NCBI GenBank assembly: GCA_025451075.1
Contig: JANWLA010000041.1
Span: 1 to 64,000 of the forward strand
DNA from: Nitrosotalea sp.
GTDB lineage: Archaea > Thermoproteota > Nitrososphaeria > Nitrososphaerales > Nitrosopumilaceae
Length of the DNA: 64,000 nucleotides
Reading direction: 5' to 3'
The translations under genes were made by a program, and so were the position numbers. Below, piece by piece: positions 1-10,496 of this stretch (positions are counted from its first letter, which is position 1; each line of letters begins with the position of its first letter). Below the pieces are notes generated by a model. That model was not told the origin of the DNA. It made no database searches and was given only the letters and a program-made list of their open reading frames with translations.

Positions 1-41
1 CACAATCACAGAATAAGAAATAAAAGGATCTCAAATCCATC

Positions 42-1658
42 ATGGATATGCAGACAGAATCTACGAAATACATTTTTGTGACAGGAGGAGTCATGTCTGG
101 CCTTGGAAAAGGTGTTGTTTCATCATCTGTTGCAAAGTTACTTCAGCTTTCTAATCAAAAAGTCTCTTGTGTAAAATTTGATCCATACCTGAACTATGAT
201 GCAGGTACAATGAATCCGATTGCCCATGGCGAAGTCTACGTTACGGAAGACGGTGGAGAATGCGACATGGACATTGGAAACTATGAAAGATTCCTAAACC
301 AGAACATGCTAAAGACTCACAACATCACCACCGCTCAAATTTATTCAAGTGTCATTGAGGCAGAAAGGCGCGGAGAGTATCTTGGAGCATGTGTGCAGAT
401 AATTCCACACGTTACAGATGCCATCAAGGAGAGGATCAGAAAGATAGTCAAAAACGAAAACCTTGACATGTTGGTAATAGAGTGTGGTGGAACCGTTGGC
501 GACATTGAGAGTCTGCCGTTTCTTGAGGCCCTAAGACAGATGAGATTAGAAGAAGGGCCAGAAAATGTAATTTTTATCCACGTTACACTTGCACCGTCAC
601 TTGATGTTGTAGGTGAACAAAAGACAAAGCCTACCCAGCACAGTGTTCAAGAACTGCGAAGAATCGGTATCCAGCCAGACTTGCTAGCCGTAAGATGCAC
701 AAGGCCACTTGAAATAGCAACACGAAAAAAGATTTCATTATTTTCAAACGTCTCAGAGCGCGATGTCTTTTCATGCCATGATGCAGAATCAATACTTCTA
801 GTACCTCAGATGCTGTATGATCAAGGCATCGTTGATGTAATATTCAAAAAGTTTGGCAAAGTTGGAATGGTAAATACTTCAGCAAACTGGGACAAGTGGA
901 ATGCAATCATAAATTCATTTCAAAATGTGAAAGAATCAGTCAGGATTGCAATGATTGGAAAATATGTAAAGCTTGCAGATAGCTATGTGAGTGTAAACCA
1001 TGCCCTAAAGCATGCAGGTGCCAAGATTGGCAAAAATGTAATGATTGACTGGATTGATTCTGAAGAATTAAACGGAGATTTGAGCAAACTTGCAACATAC
1101 AATGGAATAATTGTTCCAGGAGGATTTGGAGACAGGGGTGCAGAAGGAATAATCAGCACTGCAAACTATGCACGAGAGAAAAATATACCATACCTCGGAA
1201 TCTGTTTTGGTTTTCAGCTAGCTGCAGTGGCATTTGGAAGACATGTTTGCGGATTGACAAATGCCAACTCTACAGAGATTGCACCAAATACAGAAAACCC
1301 AGTAATTGATCTACTGCCAGAACAAAAATCAGTTGAAAACCTTGGAGGCTCGTTGCGTTTGGGGGCTCACGAGATTACAGTTGAAGAAAATACAATGGCA
1401 TTCAAGCTTTACAAATCAACCAAGATTCACAAGAGGCACAGACACAGATTTGAGTTCAACCAGAAATATTTGGACATGTTCTCTTCAAAGGGCATGAAGT
1501 TTTCAGGGTATAGCGACAACAAAAAACGCATGGAAGTATTAGAGATTCCAAATCACAAATTCTACCTAGGGGTACAATACCATCCAGAATTTAGTAGCAG
1601 ACCAGGATACCCCGAAGAGTCTTTTGAGGCTTTCATAAAGGCATCAGCCAGTACCTAG
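42..1658 (+). CDS. pyrG: CTP synthase
   Basis: Full-length 538 aa; N-terminal [21 protein letters not shown] synthetase motif and C-terminal GATase with GICFGFQ and HPEF. Confidence 0.98.
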   Translation: MDMQTESTKYIFVTGGVMSGLGKGVVSSSVAKLLQLSNQKVSCVKFDPYLNYDAGTMNPIAHGEVYVTEDGGECDMDIGNYERFLNQNMLKTHNITTAQIYSSVIEAERRGEYLGACVQIIPHVTDAIKERIRKIVKNENLDMLVIECGGTVGDIESLPFLEALRQMRLEEGPENVIFIHVTLAPSLDVVGEQKTKPTQHSVQELRRIGIQPDLLAVRCTRPLEIATRKKISLFSNVSERDVFSCHDAESILLVPQMLYDQGIVDVIFKKFGKVGMVNTSANWDKWNAIINSFQNVKESVRIAMIGKYVKLADSYVSVNHALKHAGAKIGKNVMIDWIDSEELNGDLSKLATYNGIIVPGGFGDRGAEGIISTANYAREKNIPYLGICFGFQLAAVAFGRHVCGLTNANSTEIAPNTENPVIDLLPEQKSVENLGGSLRLGAHEITVEENTMAFKLYKSTKIHKRHRHRFEFNQKYLDMFSSKGMKFSGYSDNKKRMEVLEIPNHKFYLGVQYHPEFSSRPGYPEESFEAFIKASAST

Positions 1659-1660
1659 GA

Positions 1661-2653
1661 CTATTTCGGGATTTCGTATATTCTCTGGCGAGTGTCACGA
1701 AGTGAGACTCTTCTTTTTACATATCCTTTTTCAAGCAAGTGACTCAATGCAAGCCTGACAGTCCTATCAGGAAGAAGTGTCTTTTCAGCCAGTTCTTTTT
1801 GCGTAAGAGAGCCTTCATACTCTAAAGTTTTGAGCAACAACTTTGAACTGGGTGGCATATTCAAAAGCTCGTCTGCAAGTTTTACCTTTTTAGCAAGAGC
1901 AGAAACTGTAGTAGAATCCTTTTTCATTCTGATAACATTTGCAGGCTGGGAAAATTTTGTGCAGACCAAAGTCTTGTCAACTTTGAATCTGTCCTTTCCA
2001 TCAATTACAACTTCACATCTCAGGCTAGATGAGATGTCATCTATTTCAATAAATGCGTCTTCTGGAACTATTAACGGACGTCTTGTGATATCAAGTGAAT
2101 TTACTGAGACAATGCAAAAGACTTTGGAGTTTTGATATATGGCAGGACCTCCTGCTGACATGGAATATGCAGACGAACCAATCGGTGTTGATACTATCAG
2201 GCCATCACTGCTGTCATGCCACAACTCTTCCCCATTTACCCGCAATACATGCTCTACCAATGTAGCACTCTTTGATGAAAATATTGCAACGTCATTTAGT
2301 GCAGGATAGATTTGCCTTCCGTCAATTTTTACGCCAACCCGTGGTAGTGCCTCAATTGAGAAATCACCTTTTTTTAATCTGTTAAGATATATCGGAAATT
2401 GTTTTAGGTCAGTCTGGGCTAAAAATCCACTAGACTCGTATTCGTTTATTCCAAGCACTGGAATTGCAGAAGTGGTTACATTGTGAAAGTATTTTCTAAC
2501 GCCCCTATCTCCACCTGTCACTATAACATAGTCAATATCTTTTCCAAGTGGTTTTTTTCCAAGGTTTACAGCCTCTATTCCATGGCTTTCAAGTGAAAGT
2601 TTTATGGATTTTACAGTCTGCTCTTGATCTTGGCTATAGATTGCAACCTTCAC
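1661..2653 (-). CDS. NAD kinase with C-terminal winged-helix-like extension
   Basis: VTGGDRGVRKYF, GINEYESSGFL, NDVAIFSS, SDGLIVSTPIGSSAYSMSAGGP are NAD kinase motifs; C-terminal ~70 aa LLKTLEYEGSLTQKELAEKTLLPDRTVRLALSHLLEKGYV is HTH-like. Confidence 0.9.
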   Translation of the reverse strand: MKVAIYSQDQEQTVKSIKLSLESHGIEAVNLGKKPLGKDIDYVIVTGGDRGVRKYFHNVTTSAIPVLGINEYESSGFLAQTDLKQFPIYLNRLKKGDFSIEALPRVGVKIDGRQIYPALNDVAIFSSKSATLVEHVLRVNGEELWHDSSDGLIVSTPIGSSAYSMSAGGPAIYQNSKVFCIVSVNSLDITRRPLIVPEDAFIEIDDISSSLRCEVVIDGKDRFKVDKTLVCTKFSQPANVIRMKKDSTTVSALAKKVKLADELLNMPPSSKLLLKTLEYEGSLTQKELAEKTLLPDRTVRLALSHLLEKGYVKRRVSLRDTRQRIYEIPK

Positions 2654-2684
2654 GAGTTAGATTCACCGCTCACACAATAAAAGC

Positions 2685-3560
2685 TTAGACACTTGAGAAC
2701 TGCATCAAATTGTAAAGGTATGCTGCGTTTCTCTCAGTATCACCACCTACTGGGACCTTGTTAAGACCTGTGGCATGCGTTTCAAGAGCAGCTTGTGCTG
2801 CACCAACTGCAAAACAGATTGCCCAGACAGGATCTTTTTCTTTTAGAAATGAGCAAGTAAATGCTGCACAAAAGATATCACCGACTCCAGTCGTATCGCC
2901 TATTTCCATATTTGGAATTTTCAGGTGATACATTCTATCCTTTACAAGCATCGTAATGTTTTGCTTGTTGGTATAGAGCACATGCTTGACACCTTTTTTT
3001 TGCAAGGCAACCATAGCTTCTTTTTCTTTTAATCCAGTGAGGTAAAACGCCTCATCAGGATCTGATTTGATTGCAGTTATACTTGATAAATCAAGAATTG
3101 TTTTCTCAAGAAAAACTTTGTTGTCACTTGCGGTTCTGCGCAGATATCCTTGTGGGTCAAGCAATGTAAAATCAAAGTTTTCCTTTATGCTATCTAGTGT
3201 ATCTTCAGATATTTCATCAAAGACCGGACTTACAATTGCACCATCGGCGTCAGATTTTATGGATTCAATTGGATCACACTTTGCCTTAAGGTAAAGATCA
3301 CGCTCTGTTCCAAATATGTTTAATGCAAATCTAGTGGTTGGTTTTTCAGAGATTGAACCCTGTGAAAGAAAAATTCCTTTTTCTTCAAGTTCTTTTCTAA
3401 ATGTAAAATCTGCACCTACTTTGGTATGAAGATCAATTTCAAACTTCATATTTTTTGCAGTCAATCCGCAATAGCATGCAGGACCTCCAGCCGTTTGTAC
3501 TACGGTGCCATTTTGTGATATCTCATCTATGGTACAATGCGAAAATATTGCGACCTTCAT
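2685..3560 (-). CDS. PfkB-family carbohydrate kinase
   Basis: GGPACYCGLTAKNM and C-terminal GDTTGVGDIFCAAF PfkB signature. Confidence 0.88.
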   Translation of the reverse strand: MKVAIFSHCTIDEISQNGTVVQTAGGPACYCGLTAKNMKFEIDLHTKVGADFTFRKELEEKGIFLSQGSISEKPTTRFALNIFGTERDLYLKAKCDPIESIKSDADGAIVSPVFDEISEDTLDSIKENFDFTLLDPQGYLRRTASDNKVFLEKTILDLSSITAIKSDPDEAFYLTGLKEKEAMVALQKKGVKHVLYTNKQNITMLVKDRMYHLKIPNMEIGDTTGVGDIFCAAFTCSFLKEKDPVWAICFAVGAAQAALETHATGLNKVPVGGDTERNAAYLYNLMQFSSV

Positions 3561-3586
3561 TTGATTTTATGTCAATACCTTTCCAT

Positions 3587-3691
3587 TTAGTCCTTTTTCT
3601 GGCTCGCCAGGCAGGTTTGACATATTACCTTGCCTTTTTCTATAACAATCTCAACATTTGAGCGAAGGCAAACATGGCAGAGACCACGCAT
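3587..3691 (-). CDS. 34-aa zinc-ribbon microprotein
   Basis: Not in ORF track; translated by hand: MRGLCHVCLRSNVEIVIEKGKVICQTCLASQKKD, two CxxC knuckles. Confidence 0.55.
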   Translation of the reverse strand: MRGLCHVCLRSNVEIVIEKGKVICQTCLASQKKD

Positions 3692-3885
3692 AATTCATTT
3701 TAAAATAATATTAAATTTAAATTTTAATGAGTGCCAAGCGCGTTAAATCGTAGATATACTACCCCTCACCAAACGATATCTTGTCCATTTGGTACCAGCC
3801 CAAGAATTTACTCCACTAGAACACAAATTTGGCAGAAACTCGGGCGGTCAAATATCGTTATAAAGAGGCTCCATACAGGTAAAAT

Positions 3886-4173
3886 ATGCCACTAAAGCGT
3901 GCTAGTCGTGGAAGACAGAAAGGAGGAAAAGGATCCACAGGACGTATCCAGTGTACAAACTGCGGTGCTACTGTACCACGAGACAAGGCAAAGAAAGTCA
4001 CATCTAGACTAAACCTAGTAGAACACACTTTGGCAAAAGAGCTAAGAGCACAAGGTGCATACATTGCAGCACCAACAGTTCTCAAATGGTACTGTATTTC
4101 ATGTGCAATACACTTTGGAATTCTAAAAATCAGATCAGCCGATTCAAGACGTCAGACCGGCAGACTACGATAG
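3886..4173 (+). CDS. rps26e: 30S ribosomal protein S26e
   Basis: MPLKRASRGRQKGGKGSTGRIQCTNCGATVPRDKAKK; C-terminal WYCISCAIHFGILKIRS. Confidence 0.95.
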   Translation: MPLKRASRGRQKGGKGSTGRIQCTNCGATVPRDKAKKVTSRLNLVEHTLAKELRAQGAYIAAPTVLKWYCISCAIHFGILKIRSADSRRQTGRLR

Positions 4174-4746
4174 TTAATCCTTTATTCCGTGAGATGTAGT
4201 TATTATTCTCTGGACAAATGTTATTCCAGCAATTATTGCAACAATGACTACGGCATAATTTAGAAAATCAATCATTCCGATTATTGCAATTACAAGCAAT
4301 CGTTCTGCGCGTTCCCCTATACCTATTCCTTGTAGCTGAACTCCAAGAGACTCTGCCCTTGCCCTAGTGTAACTTACAAGCAGAGAAAGTCCTATTGCCA
4401 ATAGTACTAGATAGCCTTGCGAATATCCTCCAATTAGGATGCCAAGAAATATTGCAACTTCGGCAATTTTATCAAAAACAGAATCAAGAAATGCTCCTTT
4501 CTTAGATGACTTGCCAGTAATACGAGCAACCTGACCGTCAACAATATCAAAAAATCCAGAAACAAGAAGCAAGATTCCTCCAAGTACAAAAGAATATTCT
4601 AGATGAATCGCATATACAATTGCAGATGCAAACGCAAAACCTAGTCCAATTGCAGTCCAGAAATTTGCAGACAGGCCTGTGGCAGCAAAAACTTTACCAA
4701 TGTTTTGCAGGGTAGGTTTTAACCCCTCTCTAAAGTTGTTCAGCAT
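4174..4746 (-). CDS. CDP-alcohol phosphatidyltransferase (archaetidylinositol phosphate synthase-like)
   Basis: Motif DIVDGQVARITGKSSKKGAFLDSVFDKIAE; start chosen at MLNNFREGLKP. Confidence 0.85.
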   Translation of the reverse strand: MLNNFREGLKPTLQNIGKVFAATGLSANFWTAIGLGFAFASAIVYAIHLEYSFVLGGILLLVSGFFDIVDGQVARITGKSSKKGAFLDSVFDKIAEVAIFLGILIGGYSQGYLVLLAIGLSLLVSYTRARAESLGVQLQGIGIGERAERLLVIAIIGMIDFLNYAVVIVAIIAGITFVQRIITTSHGIKD

Positions 4747-4866
4747 CTGATACCAGCCACATATCTGACAATAATTTATACCATATATCTGAGTGTGCTT
4801 GGCAAGATTTTTCCACCTTTGTGCCAAATCAAAAAATCTGATATAATAGTGCGTTTTAGAACTCTC

Positions 4867-5079
4867 ATGGGCCTCATATCAAAAGGTGCAAAATGCAGTG
4901 TCACAGGCTGTGACAGTGATGGCGTTCGTTCTCTTACTGCCTCAAAGGTAGATGGTACTGGAGTGGGCATACCACACGGTTTGAAAAAAGCAATCCTTTG
5001 CAAAGAACACTACAAAGAGTGGAAAAAGGCAACAAAGGAAGACAGAGACACAGAAAAAGCAAGATACAGTAGATTCTAA
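4867..5079 (+). CDS. small putative zinc-binding protein
   Basis: MGLISKGAKCSVTGCDSDGVRSL...AILCKEHYKEWKKATKED; start chosen inside the 4795 ORF. Confidence 0.65.
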   Translation: MGLISKGAKCSVTGCDSDGVRSLTASKVDGTGVGIPHGLKKAILCKEHYKEWKKATKEDRDTEKARYSRF

Positions 5080-5159
5080 GATAACTAAATCTTAATGATT
5101 TTATTTTCTGAATTATTTTGAATTAGATATAATTCACAGAAAAATTATTTGCTTTATGC

Positions 5160-6224
5160 CTAGCGCTTTTTGTTAAAGTATGCCTTGGACAAGTCTTCAT
5201 AGTACTGGGGCAATTTCTTGTATAGCCTCTTTGGTTTTCGCGGCTTTTCATTACTTAGTGCATAAAGACACATTATTGGAAATGCAATTGTTGCATCTGT
5301 ATAGACCATAATGACATCTTCATGAGCATCTTTTACTTTTCCCCAGCTCTTTCCTTCTTGCAATGTTGCCCCCGAAAGACCGCCAGTGTCTGGTCGTGCA
5401 TCAGTGATTTGGATTATATAATTTTGCCCACCATGGCCCAATCCAAGTATTTGATCAAGCAACGGACCTGTTTGCTGGGCAGTATTTTTTGGCACACCTC
5501 CACCCAATTCCAGGATTCCAGATTTTTTAGAGTGGTACAAAATAGCGGCTTGCTCTATTATCTCCCTTACAAAGTCAAGACTGTGTATCTTGTTTTCAAG
5601 CCGTAGCGGAGCCAAGTCTAGTGCAAGTGATGAATCCTTCAAAGTTGAGATATACACCGGGACATCATAGTCATATGCAGTTACAACAAAGCTGCGCTCA
5701 GGATTCTTGGAATGTTGTTTAGAATATTTTCCCATTTCATTGCAGAATTCAGCTGTTGTAAATGGTTTATCAAGTAAGTTTTTTGTAAACATTTTCTGTA
5801 CAATTTTATCTTCTGCCTTGAGAGTTTCACCCCCTTTGATGTATACGTCTCTGATTCTTACAATATCTTTTTCATAAAGTATCATGTCATCTACCTCAAA
5901 GTGACCTTGTTTTACAGGCAAGTTCCACGCGAAATGATCCTCATGGTATACATTTGCACCAGTGGAGACAATCCAGTCAACAAAGCCTCGTTCTATTAAC
6001 GACTTGAACAAGCCTCCAAAACCAACAGGAGTCATTGCTCCTGCCACTGTGAGGCATATAGTAGCATCATCTTCAATCATTTTACAATACAACTTTGCGG
6101 CATCTCCGAGTTGCCTTGCATTATAGCCAGTACTTGAAAAAATTTCCACTAGATCATCAATGCCCATATTGGGTTTTATCTTCAGGTGAGGGATGTCCTT
6201 TCCTTTGAAATTATGATGATCCAC
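5160..6224 (-). CDS. deoxyhypusine synthase-like protein (divergent paralog)
   Basis: DHS-type fold motifs incl. TPVGFGGLFKSLIERGFVDWIVSTGANVYHED and LQEGKSWGKVKDA; TAQEFDGS replaced by DARPDTGG. Confidence 0.88.
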   Translation of the reverse strand: MDHHNFKGKDIPHLKIKPNMGIDDLVEIFSSTGYNARQLGDAAKLYCKMIEDDATICLTVAGAMTPVGFGGLFKSLIERGFVDWIVSTGANVYHEDHFAWNLPVKQGHFEVDDMILYEKDIVRIRDVYIKGGETLKAEDKIVQKMFTKNLLDKPFTTAEFCNEMGKYSKQHSKNPERSFVVTAYDYDVPVYISTLKDSSLALDLAPLRLENKIHSLDFVREIIEQAAILYHSKKSGILELGGGVPKNTAQQTGPLLDQILGLGHGGQNYIIQITDARPDTGGLSGATLQEGKSWGKVKDAHEDVIMVYTDATIAFPIMCLYALSNEKPRKPKRLYKKLPQYYEDLSKAYFNKKR

Positions 6225-6312
6225 GAACGACTAACTTTTTTTGGGGTAAATAAATACTTGCAAGGATTTACTTGAATTGCAATCAAAACAATGTTACAAA
6301 AAGTATAGAAAT

Positions 6313-6432
6313 CTATTCTGGGAGTTCTACTTTCCTTGCATCGTGTCGTGAAATTTCTTTATGCATGTCAACATGTGACTTGTCTTTGAAAGTCAGGTTA
6401 CATCTGTAACAATGCCATGCTGTCATGCTCAT
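6313..6432 (-). CDS. small C2H2 zinc-finger protein
   Basis: MSMTAWHCYRCNLTFKDKSHVDMHKEISRHDARKVELPE; C-x2-C...H-x5-H; upstream start at 6483 also possible. Confidence 0.6.
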   Translation of the reverse strand: MSMTAWHCYRCNLTFKDKSHVDMHKEISRHDARKVELPE

Positions 6433-6591
6433 GTCATCTAATACGTATTTTTTGTATTTAAGACGTGTGCACAATTTGTTCATATTATTGATACTAGATA
6501 ATCTTCGGAAAAATCTTCGTGTTACAATAATTAATGTTACAAAACCAAGACGGTCATTTTTCACATAGTATTTTAATAAGAAACCAGAAGT

Positions 6592-8373
6592 TTGAGTCGG
6601 ATGCAAGTTTTCAAGGAGCAAAAATGGGATCTAAGCGAACTTGTAGAGGATCCAGAATCACAGCACTTTGAAAGACGCCTAAAATCAATCCAAAATGACG
6701 TCAATAACTTTGAAAAAAACAAAAAGATACTCAAGCCTACCATATCTGAGAAAAAATTCATGTCAATGCTTCATACTTTGGAGTATATCACAGAAGAGTT
6801 TGGCAGGGTTTCAGGCTATGCATCACTAGAGTATTCATCAGACACCCAGTCAGACAAGGCCACATCGCTTGTTTCAAGGATGAGAAAGATGGGGGCTCAG
6901 CTTGAGAACCAGACCTTGTTTTTTGACCAGTGGTGGAAAAAGCAGATTGATGAGAAAAATGCCCAGAGGTTGATGAAGTCATCTGGTGAGCTGCACGAAT
7001 TTTTAAGATACAAGAGACTGCTTGCAAAATATTCCCTAACAGAGCCAGAAGAGAGGATAATCAATACGCTTGATGTCACTGGCCATTCTGCACTTGTCAA
7101 AATATATGATAAAATAACAAATGCGTTCACCTTTGAGGTAAAAATTGACGGTAAGACAAAAAAGTACAACAGAGAGGAACTGTCAGTTTTAATTCGAAGC
7201 CCAAAACCAAGAACAAGAGAGATTGCATACAAGGCGCTATTGTCAGAGTTTGACAAAAACAAGGGAGTCTTGGGTGAGATTTATCAGAACATAGTTTCAA
7301 ACTGGAAGGACGAATGCATCCAGATACGAGGATATGCATCCCCAATATCAGTTCGAAATATTGGAAACGATACAGATGACAAGACAGTAGATGCACTGCT
7401 TGCAGTCTGCAAGAAAAATGCAGATGTGTTTCGCAAGTTCTTTTTGCTAAAGGCACGCATCTTGAAGATGAAAAAATTACGAAGATATGACATTTATGCA
7501 CCAATTCAGAAAAGAGAGGAAAAAAAATACAACTATGACAAGGCAGTAAAACTTGTTTTAGATACGCTAAATGATTTTAGCCCACAACTAAGTGAATATG
7601 CAAAAAGAGTATTTGTCCAAAGACATGTGGACTCGACCATCAGGCCAGGAAAAAGAAGCGGCGCGTTTTGCAGTACAATATCTCCAAAGATAACTCCATA
7701 TGTCTTGGTAAATTTCAAGGGCAGAACAAATGACGTGTTCACTCTTGCCCACGAGTTGGGACATGCAATACACAGCGTAGCAGCTTCTGGAAAATCAATA
7801 TTCATAGCTGAAGCTCCCCTGCCACTTGCAGAGACTGCCTCAACATTTTCGGAAATGTTATTGTTCAACAAAATCTTAGACCAAGTTTCAGATGATGAAC
7901 AACAGTCAATATTGACAGAGCACTTGGACGACATGTATGCCACAGTAGGACGACAGGCATACTTTACGCTCTTTGAGATAGCCGCTCATAAAAAAATTGG
8001 CAATGGTGCCATGGTCCAAGACATAACATCAGAGTACATGAAGACACTCAAGGACCAGTTTGGAAACTCGGTAGATATCACACCAGACTTTGGGACAGAG
8101 TGGACATGCATTCCACACTTTTACCATTCTCCGTTTTACTGCTATTCCTACTCTTTTGGCAATTTACTATCGCTGTCACTATACCAGCGATACAGAAAGG
8201 AGGGACGATCATTTTCCTCCACTTATGTGGACATACTGGCTGCAGGAGGCTCCAAAAAACCAGAAGACCTGCTCAAAGAACATGGAATTGACATTACATC
8301 TGAGAGTTTCTGGCAAGAAGGTTTCGAGTATATCAAAAACCAGACAGATAGACTGAGTAAAGTAGTTAATTAA
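6592..8373 (+). CDS. pepF: oligoendopeptidase F (M3 family)
   Basis: 593 aa; LAHELGHAIHS zinc-binding motif; PHFYHSPFYCYSYSFG. Confidence 0.93.
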   Translation: MSRMQVFKEQKWDLSELVEDPESQHFERRLKSIQNDVNNFEKNKKILKPTISEKKFMSMLHTLEYITEEFGRVSGYASLEYSSDTQSDKATSLVSRMRKMGAQLENQTLFFDQWWKKQIDEKNAQRLMKSSGELHEFLRYKRLLAKYSLTEPEERIINTLDVTGHSALVKIYDKITNAFTFEVKIDGKTKKYNREELSVLIRSPKPRTREIAYKALLSEFDKNKGVLGEIYQNIVSNWKDECIQIRGYASPISVRNIGNDTDDKTVDALLAVCKKNADVFRKFFLLKARILKMKKLRRYDIYAPIQKREEKKYNYDKAVKLVLDTLNDFSPQLSEYAKRVFVQRHVDSTIRPGKRSGAFCSTISPKITPYVLVNFKGRTNDVFTLAHELGHAIHSVAASGKSIFIAEAPLPLAETASTFSEMLLFNKILDQVSDDEQQSILTEHLDDMYATVGRQAYFTLFEIAAHKKIGNGAMVQDITSEYMKTLKDQFGNSVDITPDFGTEWTCIPHFYHSPFYCYSYSFGNLLSLSLYQRYRKEGRSFSSTYVDILAAGGSKKPEDLLKEHGIDITSESFWQEGFEYIKNQTDRLSKVVN

Positions 8374-8375
8374 AA

Positions 8376-8455
8376 GCGCCTGGCAGTCAAGCGCCCCCAA
8401 CTGCCAGGCAATGTTCCCCTACGGTTTGAACCGATGTCAAAGACATTGTACGTAC
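8376..8455. other. intergenic structured region (perfect 10-bp hairpin plus two smaller palindromes)
   Basis: gcctggcagt (8378-8387) pairs with actgccaggc (8400-8409); then cggtttgaaccg, atgtcaaagacat, tgtacgtaca. Confidence 0.5.
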
Positions 8456-8500
8456 ATTATAATTTAAACCTAGAGTTTAGATCGAGAACTATTTTATTTT

Positions 8501-8677
8501 ATGACGACCATAACTTGCCAAGTGAAATATCCAAGATGCTGCAGTAAAGAACCCGAGTACTTGGTTACTTATGATTGCGGACCAGATCCCCAGCAGACCA
8601 TGCTTGTCTGCAAGAGCCATTTCAAGGAGGAACCATTTCAGAGATTTGCAATAAAGATAGAAAAATTGAGAGAATAA
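8501..8677 (+). CDS. 58-aa Cys-rich small protein
   Basis: Translated by hand: MTTITCQVKYPRCCSKEPEYLVTYDCGPDPQQTMLVCKSHFKEEPFQRFAIKIEKLRE; resembles the 4867 protein's C...CK(S/E)H(F/Y)KE pattern. Confidence 0.6.
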   Translation: MTTITCQVKYPRCCSKEPEYLVTYDCGPDPQQTMLVCKSHFKEEPFQRFAIKIEKLRE

Positions 8678-8708
8678 CTTAATAGTTCGATTTCAAAAAA
8701 TGCTGTAA

Positions 8709-9887
8709 ATGAAAAATCTTCTTGCCTTATCTATAATTGTCTCATTGTTGATGGTATCATGTATTGCAGCCTATGCACAACAACCACAACTTGCATCTTA
8801 CCGTGAAACAGCACATATCCTAGTTGATGAAAAAGTGCAGAACCGAACCACGGCATTTATCACATTAGCATCAACAAGCCCTGTTGAAATGCGAGTTCCA
8901 GCAGACCTTAGTCAAAAAGTACAGAATGCGGCCAACGTGACATCAGTTGTAATAACAAATGCACAGAATTGCGTATTAGGAATCCAGGACCAAGGATGTG
9001 TTTTGGTAAACATTGTTTCTCCAGCGCTTATTGAAAGTTACAACATTACAACTATTCAGACAAATGCACGACAAGTGGGAGATACTCTTATCGATAGCAT
9101 AAACAAGGCATTTGCATTAAATGCACAATTTAACAACGTATACGTTAATCCAAAGGGAGACTTGAATGGTGCACTTGGCACATCAGGCATTGTATCTGGA
9201 AACAGGACAATATCTGTAGTGTATACAATGTCAAGACCTGATTCTTCGTATATTTTTGACGGCTTGACTGCAATACTGATACCAAAGCAAATTCGCGATG
9301 ACGGAGGATTCTTCAATGCCGCACAAAAAATGGCCCAAGATACCAACTCTACTGTAACATTTGCAATCACTCCAGGCCAAGGAGCATTGCTTTACCAATT
9401 ACAAGTCTCAAAACAAATTCCAATCAAAACCCAAGTGACTTCAATCAAGCCATTTGAATTATTTGGCATAGACAAGCTTGAAAGATCAAGCTACTTTGAT
9501 GTAGGATTCTTTCCATTGAATTCAATTTTAGATGTCACTGTAATATCAAATCAGAGTCTGGCAATAACTCCGCAGGGCGGAAATGTTGCACCAACTACAG
9601 TCAAGGATGGTCAAAAGTTTCCATCAGACTTGACAAAATCCGGATGGATTATTGACCCAGATTATGGACAGAAAATTTCTGCAATCTACTTATTTGGAAA
9701 AGATACGTCAGTTACAGACAGTCAGGCTTCACTTACTTTGAGTACAAGCGTGCCAACAGTCAGTCAAGACAATACAACAGCTGTATCACCACCACCCGTT
9801 TCAAATACCAATTATTCCATCTATGCATTAATTGGCATAGTTGCAGCCGGCGGCGCCGCAATCTACCTATTTCTTAAAAGAAGATAA
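8709..9887 (+). CDS. secreted/membrane-anchored protein of unknown function
   Basis: N-terminal signal-like segment; C-terminal YALIGIVAAGGAAIYLFLKRR TM anchor. Confidence 0.8.
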   Translation: MKNLLALSIIVSLLMVSCIAAYAQQPQLASYRETAHILVDEKVQNRTTAFITLASTSPVEMRVPADLSQKVQNAANVTSVVITNAQNCVLGIQDQGCVLVNIVSPALIESYNITTIQTNARQVGDTLIDSINKAFALNAQFNNVYVNPKGDLNGALGTSGIVSGNRTISVVYTMSRPDSSYIFDGLTAILIPKQIRDDGGFFNAAQKMAQDTNSTVTFAITPGQGALLYQLQVSKQIPIKTQVTSIKPFELFGIDKLERSSYFDVGFFPLNSILDVTVISNQSLAITPQGGNVAPTTVKDGQKFPSDLTKSGWIIDPDYGQKISAIYLFGKDTSVTDSQASLTLSTSVPTVSQDNTTAVSPPPVSNTNYSIYALIGIVAAGGAAIYLFLKRR

Positions 9888-9890
9888 AAT

Positions 9891-10442
9891 TTAGAGAATC
9901 AGCACTGCTGCTGTGAATACCGTAGTCCAGTGACCCTTTGCATCACCAACAGCACTTTGTGTTATGTTTCGAGTCTTGTAAATCTGTCCAGATATCTTCC
10001 ACTGTTGTCTTTTTACATCCCAGCTCTTGTTTACATCAAATGATATTCCAAGTGATGATGCAAGCATCTGTGCAGCAATGTCTTCTGCATAGTCACCTGC
10101 CTCTTTTTCAGTCTCTCCAAAGGAGACATATTCTGAGAGATAACCATACTTTGTCTTGTCTTTGGGTTCGGCAATTCCAACAGATGCAGCCATCAATCTA
10201 TGTGGCTCATTGCTCTCTTGCCTAGAGTAAATTGCAAATGTTACACTGCCTGGTCTTATCAATTTCAAGCCTTCAGCTTTTGGAATTACCTTGCAGCCAG
10301 GAGGAAATATACTTGAGATTAAAACTAGATTCGTTCCAGCAATTCCAGCATCTCTGAGCGCATACTCAAAACTTGTCAGCCTGTCAGGATGCACACCCTT
10401 GCCTTTGGTAAGGAAAATTTTCTTTGCTACTAAATCCAGCAC
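9891..10442 (-). CDS. pdaD: pyruvoyl-dependent arginine decarboxylase
   Basis: GTNLVLISSIFPPGCKVIP contains the SS self-cleavage site context; full-length 183 aa. Confidence 0.88.
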   Translation of the reverse strand: MLDLVAKKIFLTKGKGVHPDRLTSFEYALRDAGIAGTNLVLISSIFPPGCKVIPKAEGLKLIRPGSVTFAIYSRQESNEPHRLMAASVGIAEPKDKTKYGYLSEYVSFGETEKEAGDYAEDIAAQMLASSLGISFDVNKSWDVKRQQWKISGQIYKTRNITQSAVGDAKGHWTTVFTAAVLIL

Positions 10443-10496
10443 AAGTCAAGTCTTAACTAACATCTTTAAAAATATATTGAATTGACAAAAAATGAA

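Noticed and set aside
7127-7943. Several minus-strand ORFs opposite pepF
   Set aside because: Shadow ORFs fully inside a strongly supported M3 peptidase gene.
8401-8450. tRNA-like segment (ggtttgaacc) after pepF
   Set aside because: No acceptor/anticodon-arm arrangement or CCA-proximal pairing could be drawn; treated as other structure.
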